From contig LSNS01000004.1 of NCBI GenBank assembly GCA_003056205.1, forward strand, positions 1 to 55,869: a stretch of 55,869 nt of DNA. Reading direction: 5' to 3'. Below the pieces are notes generated by a model, which did no database searches, had not been told where the DNA came from, and saw only the letters and a list, made by a program, of their open reading frames with translations. Below are positions 24,246 to 33,610 of the stretch, piece after piece (position 1 is the stretch's first letter; each line of letters begins with the position of its first letter). The DNA comes from Parcubacteria group bacterium M6-OD1-4 (GTDB lineage: Bacteria; Patescibacteriota; Patescibacteriia; Patescibacteriales; UBA12465). The position numbers and the translations under genes are program-made.

Positions 24246-26759
24246 TTATCTACTTGCTCCACTATAGGCAATAGCGCGAACAATATTCCAAGCTAAAGAA
24301 TTAACCGGAGCATGTTCATAGACGCTTTTAAAAGTTCTAATAGCTTGTTCCTCGCTGTGTAAATTACGTTTTAAGGGTCGTAAACCATAAGCAATCAAAG
24401 TGATAGCATTAGCATCATGGCTATTATTCATATCTGCGGGACGATTATAAACCTTAATAAATTCTGATTTAGCTTCACTAATTGCCTGAGGGCTAGTAGC
24501 CCCTGGCCAACGACCATTAGCAATCTTTAAAACATCTGACCAATTAGCAGTGGTGGTTGGTAAATGACCATAAGCTTCTAAATAAGAACCGATTACACCA
24601 GCACGTTCTCCCGCCCCTAATTTTAAAGCATCTTTAGTGCCATAAGTGATAAAATAAGTTAAATTATCTTTATCAGTATTTGTTAAATTAGTATTTTTTA
24701 AATATTTTGCTAAGTATTTTTGATCGGTCAATTGCTCCTGGGCGGAACTTCTCGGGGTCTGAACAGCGCTTAAAATTGAATTAAGGTTACTACTAGAAAT
24801 TAATTGAGATTGATGAGCAATAGCGACTAACATCGCTTGTGCTTGATTCTTAACTGACTGCTGAGAATTGCTGGAAGATTTTGTTGCTGATTGATTACTA
24901 GAGCTATTAATTTTCACCGCCAAAGAAGCACAACTATTAGTTGCCGAACAAATTGTCAAAACCGCAGAACCTGTTGTTTTGCCAGACAAACTAAGTTGCG
25001 AACTGCTGACTTGGGCTTTAACAATTGTCGGATTAGAATTTGCGGATAAATAATAATTACTACTTAAACCTCCGGATAAAGTAATACTTAGATTCTGTCC
25101 AACAGAAATAATCGGATTATTTTGACTGAAACTTAAAGGTTGATTAGAGCTATTGTTAGCGCTTACTGTTAAATAGAGAGTTTGACATTGACCGCCACTT
25201 TGACAAATTAGAGCATTGGCTGTTCCCGCTTTTTGAGCCGAAATATCTAATTTTGCTCCCGTTAATTTAATGCTGGCTACATCCTGACCATTGCTACTAG
25301 AAAGATAATAACCACCATTACCATAAATACTAACTTGAGCACTACTGCCAACTTTTAATTTTAAATTATTATTACTAAAAGATAATTGCTTGTTAGAACT
25401 AAGGCCATTAACTAAAACAGCTAACTGGGTACAAGCTCCGCCAGCAGAACAGACATCAATTGTTCCTGAACCAGCCTTAATACCATTTATAGTTAAAATA
25501 TTATTCTGTAAATTAGTTTGGAAAATAGTTTGTGCTTTCGTACTAGCGTTGGAAAGACTATAGGGTCGTGAACCACCAGAAACGGTAATACTAATCGCTT
25601 GACCAGCTCGTAACCAAAGATTATTTTGGCTAAGAGTAATTGGTCCACTAGTCGCATAACTAACGGTCGCTGTTAATGATCCGCAATTCCCATTACTAGC
25701 ACAAACAGTAATAGTTGCTGAACCAGTTCCCTGACCAACTAACGTTAATTGATTACTATTAGTAATACTTGCTTGAACCACTGCCGAATTAGAATTGGTA
25801 GAAACATTATAGCTACTACCACCATTGAGAGAGATATTAACACTTTGACCAATCAGGAAATTCGGATTTGTTTGACTAAAAGTCAAGGCCGTTGAACTAA
25901 TATTACCAACCTGAGCGTTGATAATACCACAAGAGCTAAGATCTGCTGAACAAACTGTTAAGGACGCTGAACCATTATTAGCTAGTGCTTTTAAATCAAT
26001 AACTGTTCCCTGAAGACTGGCAGAAATAACACGAGGATTAGAATTATTTAAAATTGAATAGTTTGCGGTACTCTGAGCATTAAGAATGGAAACTAAAGAA
26101 TGTTGTCCAGCAGCAACTGTTAAATTGCTCTGGCTAAAAGTCAAAACTTGAGCACCAGAATTTTGAATAGTAATATAAGTACTTGCACAATTAGAAGTAG
26201 TTCCTAAAGTACAAACTGTGGCTACGGTTTGACCAAAAGAATTAGCCAAAACAGTAATTTGTTGACCAAGTATATTAATATTAGCAATTTGCGGATTAGA
26301 ATTATTTAGTAAATAAAGAATTTTATTACCAGTATTAGAAACTGTTAAGTTAGTAGATTGTCCAACTTTTAACACAACACTTGTCGGACTGAGAGCAATT
26401 GCGCCATTACTGGAAGTGCTAATTGGCCAAGTTACTGAATTAGAAGATTGCTTATTAATAATCACATGGACTGAATCACTAGGAGTAATATTATACTCCC
26501 CAGCTTTAATAATTACTGTATAAGCACCAGCGGAATCAGTTTTTCCAAGATATTGTAAATGAGAACTACCATCAGTTTGGTGATAATATAATAAAACATT
26601 ATTATTAGCTAAGGCACCGCTAACTACTAGCTGAACATTACCGCTCGTACTCGTTGTACTGAGTTTTAAGTTGGGAGCACTCGCTTGACTAACGCTAGTA
26701 AAAATTAAAAAAGCTGAAACAATTGCTATTGGGACAGTAAGAAATAGTAGCTTTTTCAT
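24246..26759 (-). CDS. Secreted Ig-like (BIG2-type) repeat protein with novel C-terminal domain
   Basis: An 837-residue exported protein. The signal peptide is at 1-27. A beta domain lies at about 28-115. Six Ig-like repeats of about 85 residues follow, each starting with a variant of LSFSQNNLxLxVGQxxxI and ending with a Cys pair (VCxxxxxxC), which suggests a conserved disulfide loop in every repeat. A Ser/Asn/Gln-rich linker (about 620-660) leads to a helical C-terminal domain of about 170 residues with Trp, Tyr and His (ANWSDVLKIANGRWPG, then RPADMNNSHDANAITLIAYG). I do not recognise this last domain. There is no LPXTG or membrane anchor. An adhesin or surface-layer role is inferred. Confidence 0.75.
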   Translation of the reverse strand: MKKLLFLTVPIAIVSAFLIFTSVSQASAPNLKLSTTSTSGNVQLVVSGALANNNVLLYYHQTDGSSHLQYLGKTDSAGAYTVIIKAGEYNITPSDSVHVIINKQSSNSVTWPISTSSNGAIALSPTSVVLKVGQSTNLTVSNTGNKILYLLNNSNPQIANINILGQQITVLANSFGQTVATVCTLGTTSNCASTYITIQNSGAQVLTFSQSNLTVAAGQHSLVSILNAQSTANYSILNNSNPRVISASLQGTVIDLKALANNGSASLTVCSADLSSCGIINAQVGNISSTALTFSQTNPNFLIGQSVNISLNGGSSYNVSTNSNSAVVQASITNSNQLTLVGQGTGSATITVCASNGNCGSLTATVSYATSGPITLSQNNLWLRAGQAISITVSGGSRPYSLSNASTKAQTIFQTNLQNNILTINGIKAGSGTIDVCSAGGACTQLAVLVNGLSSNKQLSFSNNNLKLKVGSSAQVSIYGNGGYYLSSSNGQDVASIKLTGAKLDISAQKAGTANALICQSGGQCQTLYLTVSANNSSNQPLSFSQNNPIISVGQNLSITLSGGLSSNYYLSANSNPTIVKAQVSSSQLSLSGKTTGSAVLTICSATNSCASLAVKINSSSNQSATKSSSNSQQSVKNQAQAMLVAIAHQSQLISSSNLNSILSAVQTPRSSAQEQLTDQKYLAKYLKNTNLTNTDKDNLTYFITYGTKDALKLGAGERAGVIGSYLEAYGHLPTTTANWSDVLKIANGRWPGATSPQAISEAKSEFIKVYNRPADMNNSHDANAITLIAYGLRPLKRNLHSEEQAIRTFKSVYEHAPVNSLAWNIVRAIAYSGASR

Positions 26760-26816
26760 AATTTTAAAATTAATTTTTCAACTAAGTATTCCAATTTTAT
26801 TCTTTTTTTATATATT

Positions 26817-27311
26817 TTATTGAATTTTATTTGCCAAAGCAGTCGCTAAAGCCTCTACTCGAGCCTGATCGGGACCAATAACTACTACATAGTGATCTCC
26901 TTTAATAAAATTAATCGCTGTTCGTCCATCAGTAATTGTCGCTATTTTTCCAGCTCCACTGGAAATTTGGAAGGCTCGGCTATTGGCACCGTATTTAAAT
27001 AAAGCACCAGCTGCTGGTTGATAAGGTAATAATAAATTATCAATCATCACAATATGAGCGGTACTTGATTTGACGACTTGGCCTAAGTCGCTAACTGAGA
27101 AATAAAGATTTGGTCCGTCGTAACGACCACTAGTCTCAGGTAATATTTTTTGGACATTACTGAAACCCGCCTGACTTAAATCTTGAACACTAACTGTGAG
27201 AATTCGGTTGGCGGCTTGGGTGCTAGCAGATTTAAAAATCAATATTCCGAAAAAACTTACCAATCCAAAAACACTAATAATGGCGATAGATTTTAATAAT
27301 TTTTTAAACAT
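26817..27311 (-). CDS. Secreted or anchored protein, family unknown
   Basis: Residues 1-33 carry a basic start and a hydrophobic segment ending in TQAAN, a signal peptide or single anchor. The mature 130 residues are an alpha/beta domain with GPNLYFSVSDLGQVV and DHYVVVIGPDQARVEALATAL. I recognise no family. It lies between the large repeat protein and a small anchored protein, all in one direction, and is probably exported with them. Confidence 0.65.
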   Translation of the reverse strand: MFKKLLKSIAIISVFGLVSFFGILIFKSASTQAANRILTVSVQDLSQAGFSNVQKILPETSGRYDGPNLYFSVSDLGQVVKSSTAHIVMIDNLLLPYQPAAGALFKYGANSRAFQISSGAGKIATITDGRTAINFIKGDHYVVVIGPDQARVEALATALANKIQ

Positions 27312-27405
27312 AAATTAAATAATAATTAGATAAAATAACACTTCTATTTTAGCATATTTTTATAAAAAATTCCAAGAATTTCTAAAATTAGTAATTTTTA
27401 TTCAC

Positions 27406-27789
27406 TTAAGGATTTAATTTAATAGTTTTCTGAATCTGATAATTTTGTAAAAATTTAGGGGTTAGAATATAGTGACCGCTAGCTCGATAAGCACTGCCTG
27501 TATTCAATTTAATAGGATTTAACAACTTTCCTTGATTAGTTAATAAACCATAATCAACTCCTTGGGCATCTTCTAAACCAATTATACAGTTATTATTTAC
27601 GGTTTTAGGTTTCAAACAACGCACCCAACCTTTGATGGTTATTGAACCACCAAGATCTTGAAGAGAGATTGTCGCTTGAGAAGAATTAGCTTTTAAATTT
27701 GTTTGGGGAGAATTCTTTGCCAATAACAGAAAAACTAAGAGCACTAAAATTGCGAGTAAGATGCCAATGATAAAAATTTTTTTATTCAT
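27406..27789 (-). CDS. Small membrane-anchored beta-domain protein
   Basis: 127 residues. One N-terminal transmembrane helix (about 5-24) is followed by a Ser/Gln/Asn linker and a compact beta domain (ITIKGWVRCL, then CIIGLEDAQGVDYGLL, then YRASGHYILT) that has the look of an OB fold. Two Cys (about 68 and 77) could form a disulfide. Function unknown. It follows the ABC export genes by about 110 bases. Confidence 0.6.
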   Translation of the reverse strand: MNKKIFIIGILLAILVLLVFLLLAKNSPQTNLKANSSQATISLQDLGGSITIKGWVRCLKPKTVNNNCIIGLEDAQGVDYGLLTNQGKLLNPIKLNTGSAYRASGHYILTPKFLQNYQIQKTIKLNP

Positions 27790-27900
27790 AAAATTATCTT
27801 TTTAATTTTAACTATTCCTTCAAAATATTTTTTTTCAATATTCTTTAAGATATTATTATTTTAACATTATTTTTAAAATAATTCTATTTTAATTAAATAT

Positions 27901-28572
27901 TTAATAATCTTTTTTAATAATTCCATCTTTTAACCAAATAACACGATCGACATATTGTTCATCATCTGGTTCATGGGTAACCATAATAATAGTTTGACCA
28001 ATTTCTTTGTTTAATTCTCTAAATAATTTTATCACAGTTAATGAAGCTTCACTGTCTAGATTAGCGGTTGGTTCATCAGCAAATAAAATTAAAGGGTCAT
28101 TAACTAAAGCTCTAGCAATGGCTACTCTTTGTTGTTCACCTCCTGATAATTCTTGGGGTAAATGATTTAATTTTTTGCCTAAGCCAACTTTTTTTAGCAT
28201 CTTTGCTGCTTTTTTAAGATATTCCTTTTTAGGAATATTATCTAACATTAATGGTAAAAAAACTGACTCTAAGGCTGTTAATTCTGGTAAAAGAGCATAA
28301 GATTGAAAAACATAACCTAACTTTTTTAATCTAAATTGAGATTTTTGTTTTTCAGAGAGAGACATTAAATCAATGCCATCAATAATAATTTTCCCAGAAC
28401 TTGGAGTATCTAAAAGACCAAGCTGATGTAAAAGAGTTGATTTTCCCGAACCACTTCTGCCCATTAAAGCTAAAAATTCTCCTTTTTTAACTTCAAAATT
28501 AATATTCTTTAAAACTTTAACCGGCACTAAAGCTTCATAAGTTTTTTTTAAATTTTTAACTTCAATAATCAT
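27901..28572 (-). CDS. ABC transporter ATPase, LolD/MacB type
   Basis: The ATPase of a mechanotransmission-type ABC exporter. Walker A GRSGSGKST is at 38-46. The Q-loop (YVFQSYALLPEL), signature LSGGEQQRV and Walker B LILFADEPTANLD are present, followed by the D-loop and the switch His in MVTHEPDDE. The total of 223 residues is standard. Its partner is the FtsX-like permease that ends 20 bases upstream. Confidence 0.93.
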   Translation of the reverse strand: MIIEVKNLKKTYEALVPVKVLKNINFEVKKGEFLALMGRSGSGKSTLLHQLGLLDTPSSGKIIIDGIDLMSLSEKQKSQFRLKKLGYVFQSYALLPELTALESVFLPLMLDNIPKKEYLKKAAKMLKKVGLGKKLNHLPQELSGGEQQRVAIARALVNDPLILFADEPTANLDSEASLTVIKLFRELNKEIGQTIIMVTHEPDDEQYVDRVIWLKDGIIKKDY

Positions 28573-28591
28573 AAAATAAATTTTAAATCAA

Positions 28592-29803
28592 TTAACCCCA
28601 AATAGAATTTAGAATACTTCTTTTAGCCCCCTTATAAGCTGGGAAAAATCCTCCAATTAAAGCAGCACTTAAAAGACTTATGTTACTAATTTTAATTATA
28701 TTAAAAGTAATTTTCAAAGACACCCAACCAACTGGAAAATCTAATGGATTAGAAATAAAAAGAGGACGAACAACAAAAAGAATTAAAGATATTCCAAGTA
28801 AAACTCCAACTAAACCATAAAAAAGAGCTTGAATTACAAAATAAGCAACAATGGTCCCCTCTCTCATACCAATTGCTTTTAAAATACCAATTTGTTTTCT
28901 TTTATTAACTACACTGACAAAAATAATAATAAAAATAGTAATTCCAGCAACAATAGTTCCAATTGCTCCTAAAATAATGCTAATCATGTCAAAACTTTTA
29001 CTAGCACCTGAAGTAAAGCCCATCAGAGCACTCCACTTTTTAATATCTTCAGTTTTAAACCCTGATCTTCTAATTTCTCTAATAACCATACCTTCGCTGC
29101 TAATATTTTTAGTCTTTACCAATATTTCTGATGACCGATTATAAACACGAAGAACTGATTCCATTTCCCCTTTAGTAATAAAAGCACTTTGATTAACTTG
29201 AGTGTTTTTAGTTTTAAAAATTCCTTTAACCGTATAGGTTCTCTTAACACCATTACTAAAATAAACATCAACTTGATCACCAACTTTAACACCTAAACTT
29301 AAATATTCTAAATCAGAGCCATAAGCTCCAGAAATATCTCTACCGAGTATAATTTGGTTACGATCAGTCGCTTTTAAATAAGAACCAGCAACCATTGATT
29401 TATAAATATCTGTTACTTTTTCTTCTTGCTTAGGATTAATGGATTTTATAGTCCAACGTCCTTTTTGGATATCATTACCATCTCTATTCTTATCATATTT
29501 TATAATTGCTTGGTTAACATAGTGAGTAGCGACAGCTTGAACGCCAGGCAATGAAGAAAGCCGTTGTTCAGCATGATTCTTTTTAATATAAATATTATTA
29601 ACGGCAGGCGTAATAACAATATTACTATATTGATTGTTAATAGCCTCATTATTAATTGCTTGAACTATACCTCCAAAAATAGAAGAGACAAAAACCAAAT
29701 TAACATAAGCCAGGGTCATAATTAGAATAGTCATGAATAAAGTTCCCTTGTTCCCTCTTTTAATAGAATGGAAAGCTAAAAATAATGATGTTTTTAAATT
29801 CAT
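28592..29803 (-). CDS. FtsX/MacB-like ABC permease
   Basis: One N-terminal transmembrane helix (about 20-45) is followed by a periplasmic-type MacB core domain (about 50-260), then three C-terminal helices with the FtsX signature (VVNKRKQIGILKAIGMREG). The total of 403 residues is usual. It couples to the LolD-like ATPase downstream and follows the MarR gene by 21 bases. Confidence 0.88.
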   Translation of the reverse strand: MNLKTSLFLAFHSIKRGNKGTLFMTILIMTLAYVNLVFVSSIFGGIVQAINNEAINNQYSNIVITPAVNNIYIKKNHAEQRLSSLPGVQAVATHYVNQAIIKYDKNRDGNDIQKGRWTIKSINPKQEEKVTDIYKSMVAGSYLKATDRNQIILGRDISGAYGSDLEYLSLGVKVGDQVDVYFSNGVKRTYTVKGIFKTKNTQVNQSAFITKGEMESVLRVYNRSSEILVKTKNISSEGMVIREIRRSGFKTEDIKKWSALMGFTSGASKSFDMISIILGAIGTIVAGITIFIIIFVSVVNKRKQIGILKAIGMREGTIVAYFVIQALFYGLVGVLLGISLILFVVRPLFISNPLDFPVGWVSLKITFNIIKISNISLLSAALIGGFFPAYKGAKRSILNSIWG

Positions 29804-29824
29804 ATTATAACATTTAATATTTAT

Positions 29825-30253
29825 TTAAATTTTAATTTTTCTAATTAGTTTGGTAAAATTTTCTAATTCTTCAATTTTAAAATCTTTGAAACCAGCACTA
29901 AAAACGTTAAAATAGTTAGATTTAAATTTTTTAAATCTCGCTTTAGCGCTCGAACTTAAAATAATATGAACTGAACGTCGATCTTGAATATCTTGGTAAC
30001 GACAAACTAATTTATAATCCACTAAGACGTTGATAAGTTGAGTAATAGCTCCAGGGGTAACTTTAAAAAATTGAGCTAAATCTTTAACGCTTTTTCCCTG
30101 CTTGGTTTCAGCTATCAAAAATAAAATCATCACTTGCCGACGATTAAGTTTTAAATCGCCAAAAGGAAATTTTTGTTTTTTATGTAGATTTTTAATAACT
30201 TCTATTGATTTGATAGCTAATTCTTGAAGTAATTTTTGTTTATTTTTAGTCAT
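29825..30253 (-). CDS. MarR-family transcriptional regulator
   Basis: A dimeric winged-helix regulator of 142 residues. Residues about 35-105 carry the wHTH (GKSVKDLAQFFKVTPGAITQ, then LVDYKLVCRYQDIQDRRSV). The wing motif DRRSVHIILS is typical of the family. N- and C-terminal helices form the dimer interface. It sits between the two ABC gene sets in one co-directional run, so it probably controls the whole run through the palindrome at the start of the adaptor gene (35404-35426). Its ligand is unknown. Confidence 0.9.
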   Translation of the reverse strand: MTKNKQKLLQELAIKSIEVIKNLHKKQKFPFGDLKLNRRQVMILFLIAETKQGKSVKDLAQFFKVTPGAITQLINVLVDYKLVCRYQDIQDRRSVHIILSSSAKARFKKFKSNYFNVFSAGFKDFKIEELENFTKLIRKIKI

Positions 30254-30288
30254 ATATTTTTACGCTTAGTTTCCTTTCATTTTTAAGA

Positions 30289-31545
30289 TTACTCATGACT
30301 TAGAGCTTCTACTGGATCTAGTTTAGCGGCGCTATAGGCAGGAAAAATACCGAAACCAATTCCAATAACAGCCGAGACGCCAAAAGCTAAGGCCATGGCA
30401 TAAAATGGTACCGAAAAGATCCACACTAAATTATTATATCTGGCAATTATCGCTACCAAATAGCCTAATAGGCTACCAAAAATAATACCTATTACTCCCC
30501 CGAGAATAGTAATAATGACTGATTCTACTAAAAACTCAGTTAAAATATCTGAATTTTTTGCTCCCAGAGCTTTTTTTAGACCAATCTCTGCTGTTCGTTC
30601 AGTCACTACTACGTACATAATATTCATAATGCCAATACCACCAACAATTAAAGAAATAGCCGCAATTGCAATGAGTAAAATGGTAATGCCATCAAAAATG
30701 GTATTAAAGGTACCCATGGCTTGCGCTTGCGTCTCTACTAAAAAATCATCTTTAGCGGGATTATTAATGCGATGATTTTGTCTGAGAAGAAGGCGAATAT
30801 TATGAGCCGTAAAAGCTCCTTGATTAGCATTTTTAAGTTGAACAATAGCCATCAACAAGTAGTTAATGCCCAAAATCTTTTTCTGGGCAGTTTTGAGGGG
30901 AATATAAAGCATATCATCGCTTCCACCTCCTAAAACTCCAACCGGATTATAAACACCAATCACTTTAAAATTTAAATTACCTAAACGAACTATTTTCCCC
31001 ACCGGATTAAAGCCATTACCGAAGAGGTCTTTTGCTAAAGTACTTCCTAAAATAGCAACTTGTGCTTCGCCAGCATCTTCAGTACTACTAAAAAATCGTC
31101 CATATTTTAAAGTACTTTTATCAATTTGAAAACGGGCGGCTGAAGTTCCATAAAATAAGGTGTTTTTGCTGACATCACGATAACTAATAACTTTCTGACC
31201 AACAACCATTCCATAAGCATTAACGACATTAGGAATTTGTTTAATATCTTGTAAATCACGGTTTTTGAAAGTGGTAATAGCGACCGATGAAATAGCCCGC
31301 CCCATATCAGCACTCATTGCTCCAGCATTACGGTTTTTAGTAGTTGGCGGAACACGAGTTTCAATAAATAAAGTATTGGTACCGTAAACTTGTAATTGAG
31401 AATTAATTAAACTTCGAAAACCAGCACCAGCGGATAAAACTAAAACTACCGTCGCAATACCAATCATAATTCCCAAGGTTGTTAAAATCGTTCGCATCGG
31501 GTTAGCAAGTAATACTTTCAGCGCTTGTTTTAATATTTGATACAT
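30289..31545 (-). CDS. MacB-like ABC permease (second of a pair)
   Basis: 418 residues with an N-terminal transmembrane helix, a MacB periplasmic core domain and three C-terminal helices with the FtsX motif (TERTAEIGLKKALGAKNSD) and the ending LDPVEALSHE. It is paralogous to the gene at 31555 and only 9 bases downstream of it, which suggests a heterodimeric exporter driven by the ATPase at 32847. Confidence 0.92.
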   Translation of the reverse strand: MYQILKQALKVLLANPMRTILTTLGIMIGIATVVLVLSAGAGFRSLINSQLQVYGTNTLFIETRVPPTTKNRNAGAMSADMGRAISSVAITTFKNRDLQDIKQIPNVVNAYGMVVGQKVISYRDVSKNTLFYGTSAARFQIDKSTLKYGRFFSSTEDAGEAQVAILGSTLAKDLFGNGFNPVGKIVRLGNLNFKVIGVYNPVGVLGGGSDDMLYIPLKTAQKKILGINYLLMAIVQLKNANQGAFTAHNIRLLLRQNHRINNPAKDDFLVETQAQAMGTFNTIFDGITILLIAIAAISLIVGGIGIMNIMYVVVTERTAEIGLKKALGAKNSDILTEFLVESVIITILGGVIGIIFGSLLGYLVAIIARYNNLVWIFSVPFYAMALAFGVSAVIGIGFGIFPAYSAAKLDPVEALSHE

Positions 31546-31554
31546 AATAGTTCT

Positions 31555-32826
31555 TTATTCATAACGCAAAGCTTCAATAGGGTCTAAACGAGCGGCTTTT
31601 AGAGCAGGATATAACCCAAATAATACCCCACTCAAGATTGAGACTCCAATTGCTAAAATAATAGAAAGTGGGGAGATAACAAAGGCCCAATCATAACCAA
31701 GATGAATCATTAATAAAAATAAACCATAGGAAACTAGGGCGCCGACAATAATACCAATTAAACCTCCGAGAGTTGTGAGAATGACCGCTTCTAAAAGAAA
31801 TTGTTTTAAAATAGTATGATTAGTAGCTCCGAGAGCTTTTCGTAAACCAACCTCTCGAGTTCGTTCACCAATAGTAGCCATCATAATATTCATAATTCCA
31901 ATTCCACCGACTAATAATGAAATAGCAGCCATTGCCGTTAGAAATAAGCTTAAGGCATTCGTGATGGTTGATAATAGTGCCACCGCACTAGCCATATTAC
32001 GAATAGTATAATCAATTTCTGAGGCAGTTTGGATATGATGACGTCGATTAAGAACATTTTTAATATCTTGAATAGTTTGCTGAATATTAGCACTTGAGTC
32101 TACTTTGATATTAATTGTTCGTAAATAATGAATACCCAATAGTTGTTGTTGCCCAATCTTTAAGGGAATAATTATTTGATCATCCTGATCCTGGAAAAAA
32201 GCCGTTCCCCGAGAGACAACGGTACCAATTACTCGTAAAGGAACACCACCGGCAATATTACTATTAGCACTTTTTACTCTAATAACCTGTCCAATCGGAT
32301 TAACAGCACTATGAGAAAAGAGTTCTTTAACTACCGTGGAACCTAAAACTGCGACATTAGCAGCGCTTTTATTCTCTTGGGCATTAAAAAATCGTCCCGC
32401 TGACATTTCCACATGAACTACTTTTGGATAATAAGCATCAGTAGCAGTGAAATTAGTATCAATACTCTTATTTCTCCAAGTCACTGTGGTCTTCCCTAAA
32501 ACATTAGCATTAACTGCTGAAGCATGAGGAACTTGATTAGTGCTCCGTAAAGCTTGAGCATCACTATTAACTAAAGTTGTCACGACAATACCAAACATCT
32601 GGGCTGGTGGTCCTTTTTCATTACTTTTTCCGGGTTGCACACTTAATAAATTAGAACCTAATTTAGTCACTTGGCCCAGGACAAGAGCTTTTGCCCCTGC
32701 CCCCAGAGCAATAATAATAATGACTCCCGCAACACCAATCATAATACCCAGGATAGTTAAAAAAGAACGTCCTTTTTTAGCAAAAAGAATTTTAAGTACA
32801 AATTTAATGCTCACAAATAAATTCAC
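31555..32826 (-). CDS. MacB-like ABC permease (first of a pair)
   Basis: 423 residues, same architecture as its neighbour at 30289: N-terminal helix with LTILGIMIGVAGVIIIIALG, periplasmic core domain, three C-terminal helices with GERTREVGLRKALGATN and the ending LDPIEALRYE. The two differ enough in the periplasmic domain to serve different contacts. Works with the ATPase at 32847 and the adaptor at 33611. Confidence 0.93.
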   Translation of the reverse strand: MNLFVSIKFVLKILFAKKGRSFLTILGIMIGVAGVIIIIALGAGAKALVLGQVTKLGSNLLSVQPGKSNEKGPPAQMFGIVVTTLVNSDAQALRSTNQVPHASAVNANVLGKTTVTWRNKSIDTNFTATDAYYPKVVHVEMSAGRFFNAQENKSAANVAVLGSTVVKELFSHSAVNPIGQVIRVKSANSNIAGGVPLRVIGTVVSRGTAFFQDQDDQIIIPLKIGQQQLLGIHYLRTINIKVDSSANIQQTIQDIKNVLNRRHHIQTASEIDYTIRNMASAVALLSTITNALSLFLTAMAAISLLVGGIGIMNIMMATIGERTREVGLRKALGATNHTILKQFLLEAVILTTLGGLIGIIVGALVSYGLFLLMIHLGYDWAFVISPLSIILAIGVSILSGVLFGLYPALKAARLDPIEALRYE

Positions 32827-32846
32827 AATTTTATCTAATTATAATT

Positions 32847-33563
32847 TTATTTAATTAATTCTGTATTGGCAGTAGCAAAAACACGCTTATGTACGGCTTG
32901 ATCAGAGATAATTGCACCATCTTTAATCTTAATAATTCGTTTGGCGTGATTAGCCGTCTCTGCTTCGTGAGTTACTAAAATAATCGTCCGCCCCTGTTTA
33001 TTAAGTTGTTGCAAAAGATATAAAACTGTATTACCCGATTTAGAATCTAAATTACCAGTTGGCTCATCGGCAAAAATAACTGCTGGATTGGTTACTAAAG
33101 CCCGAGCAATAGCGACTCGCTGTTTTTCACCACCAGAAATTTGGTTAGTATAATAATTTAAACGTGATCCTAAACCAACAGACTCTAAGGCTTTCCGAGC
33201 TAAGAGATCATGATTTTTTTTCTTGCTATATAACAAAGGTAATTTAACATTATCCAAAACTGTTGTCCGTGGTAAGAGATTGAAGGCTTGAAAAACAAAG
33301 CCCACTTCTTCATTTCTTAATTTCGCTAGATAATTATCATCAAAATTTTCAACATTTTTTCCTTTAAATTTATAATCTCCAGTACTTTGACGTTCTAAAA
33401 AACCTAAAATATGCATCAATGTCGTTTTACCACTTCCCGATGGCCCCATAATCGTCACAAATTCTTGTTCATTAATTTCAAAACTAACCTGGTGTAAAAC
33501 CGGGGTACTTAAACCATTGCTTTGATAGGTTTTTGAGAGATTGGAAATTTTTATTAAACTCAT
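32847..33563 (-). CDS. ABC transporter ATPase, MacB/LolD type
   Basis: Energises the paired permeases. Walker [11 protein letters not shown]-loop ([10 protein letters not shown]), signature ISGGEKQRV, Walker [13 protein letters not shown] and the switch His (LVTHEAET) are all present. A start at 33563 ([13 protein letters not shown]) is preferred over an ATG at 33602, because it matches the normal beginning of this family. The upstream ATG would add 13 untypical residues. It is just downstream of the adaptor gene. Confidence 0.93.
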   Translation of the reverse strand: MSLIKISNLSKTYQSNGLSTPVLHQVSFEINEQEFVTIMGPSGSGKTTLMHILGFLERQSTGDYKFKGKNVENFDDNYLAKLRNEEVGFVFQAFNLLPRTTVLDNVKLPLLYSKKKNHDLLARKALESVGLGSRLNYYTNQISGGEKQRVAIARALVTNPAVIFADEPTGNLDSKSGNTVLYLLQQLNKQGRTIILVTHEAETANHAKRIIKIKDGAIISDQAVHKRVFATANTELIK

Positions 33564-33610
33564 ACCATTAAAATTAAATAAATTACAATTTGGTATTTGC
33601 AAACTTTAAT

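Noticed and set aside
28592-32826. Three permeases as recent tandem copies
   Set aside because: The two MacB types and the FtsX type differ in periplasmic domains; only the shared FtsX tail is similar.
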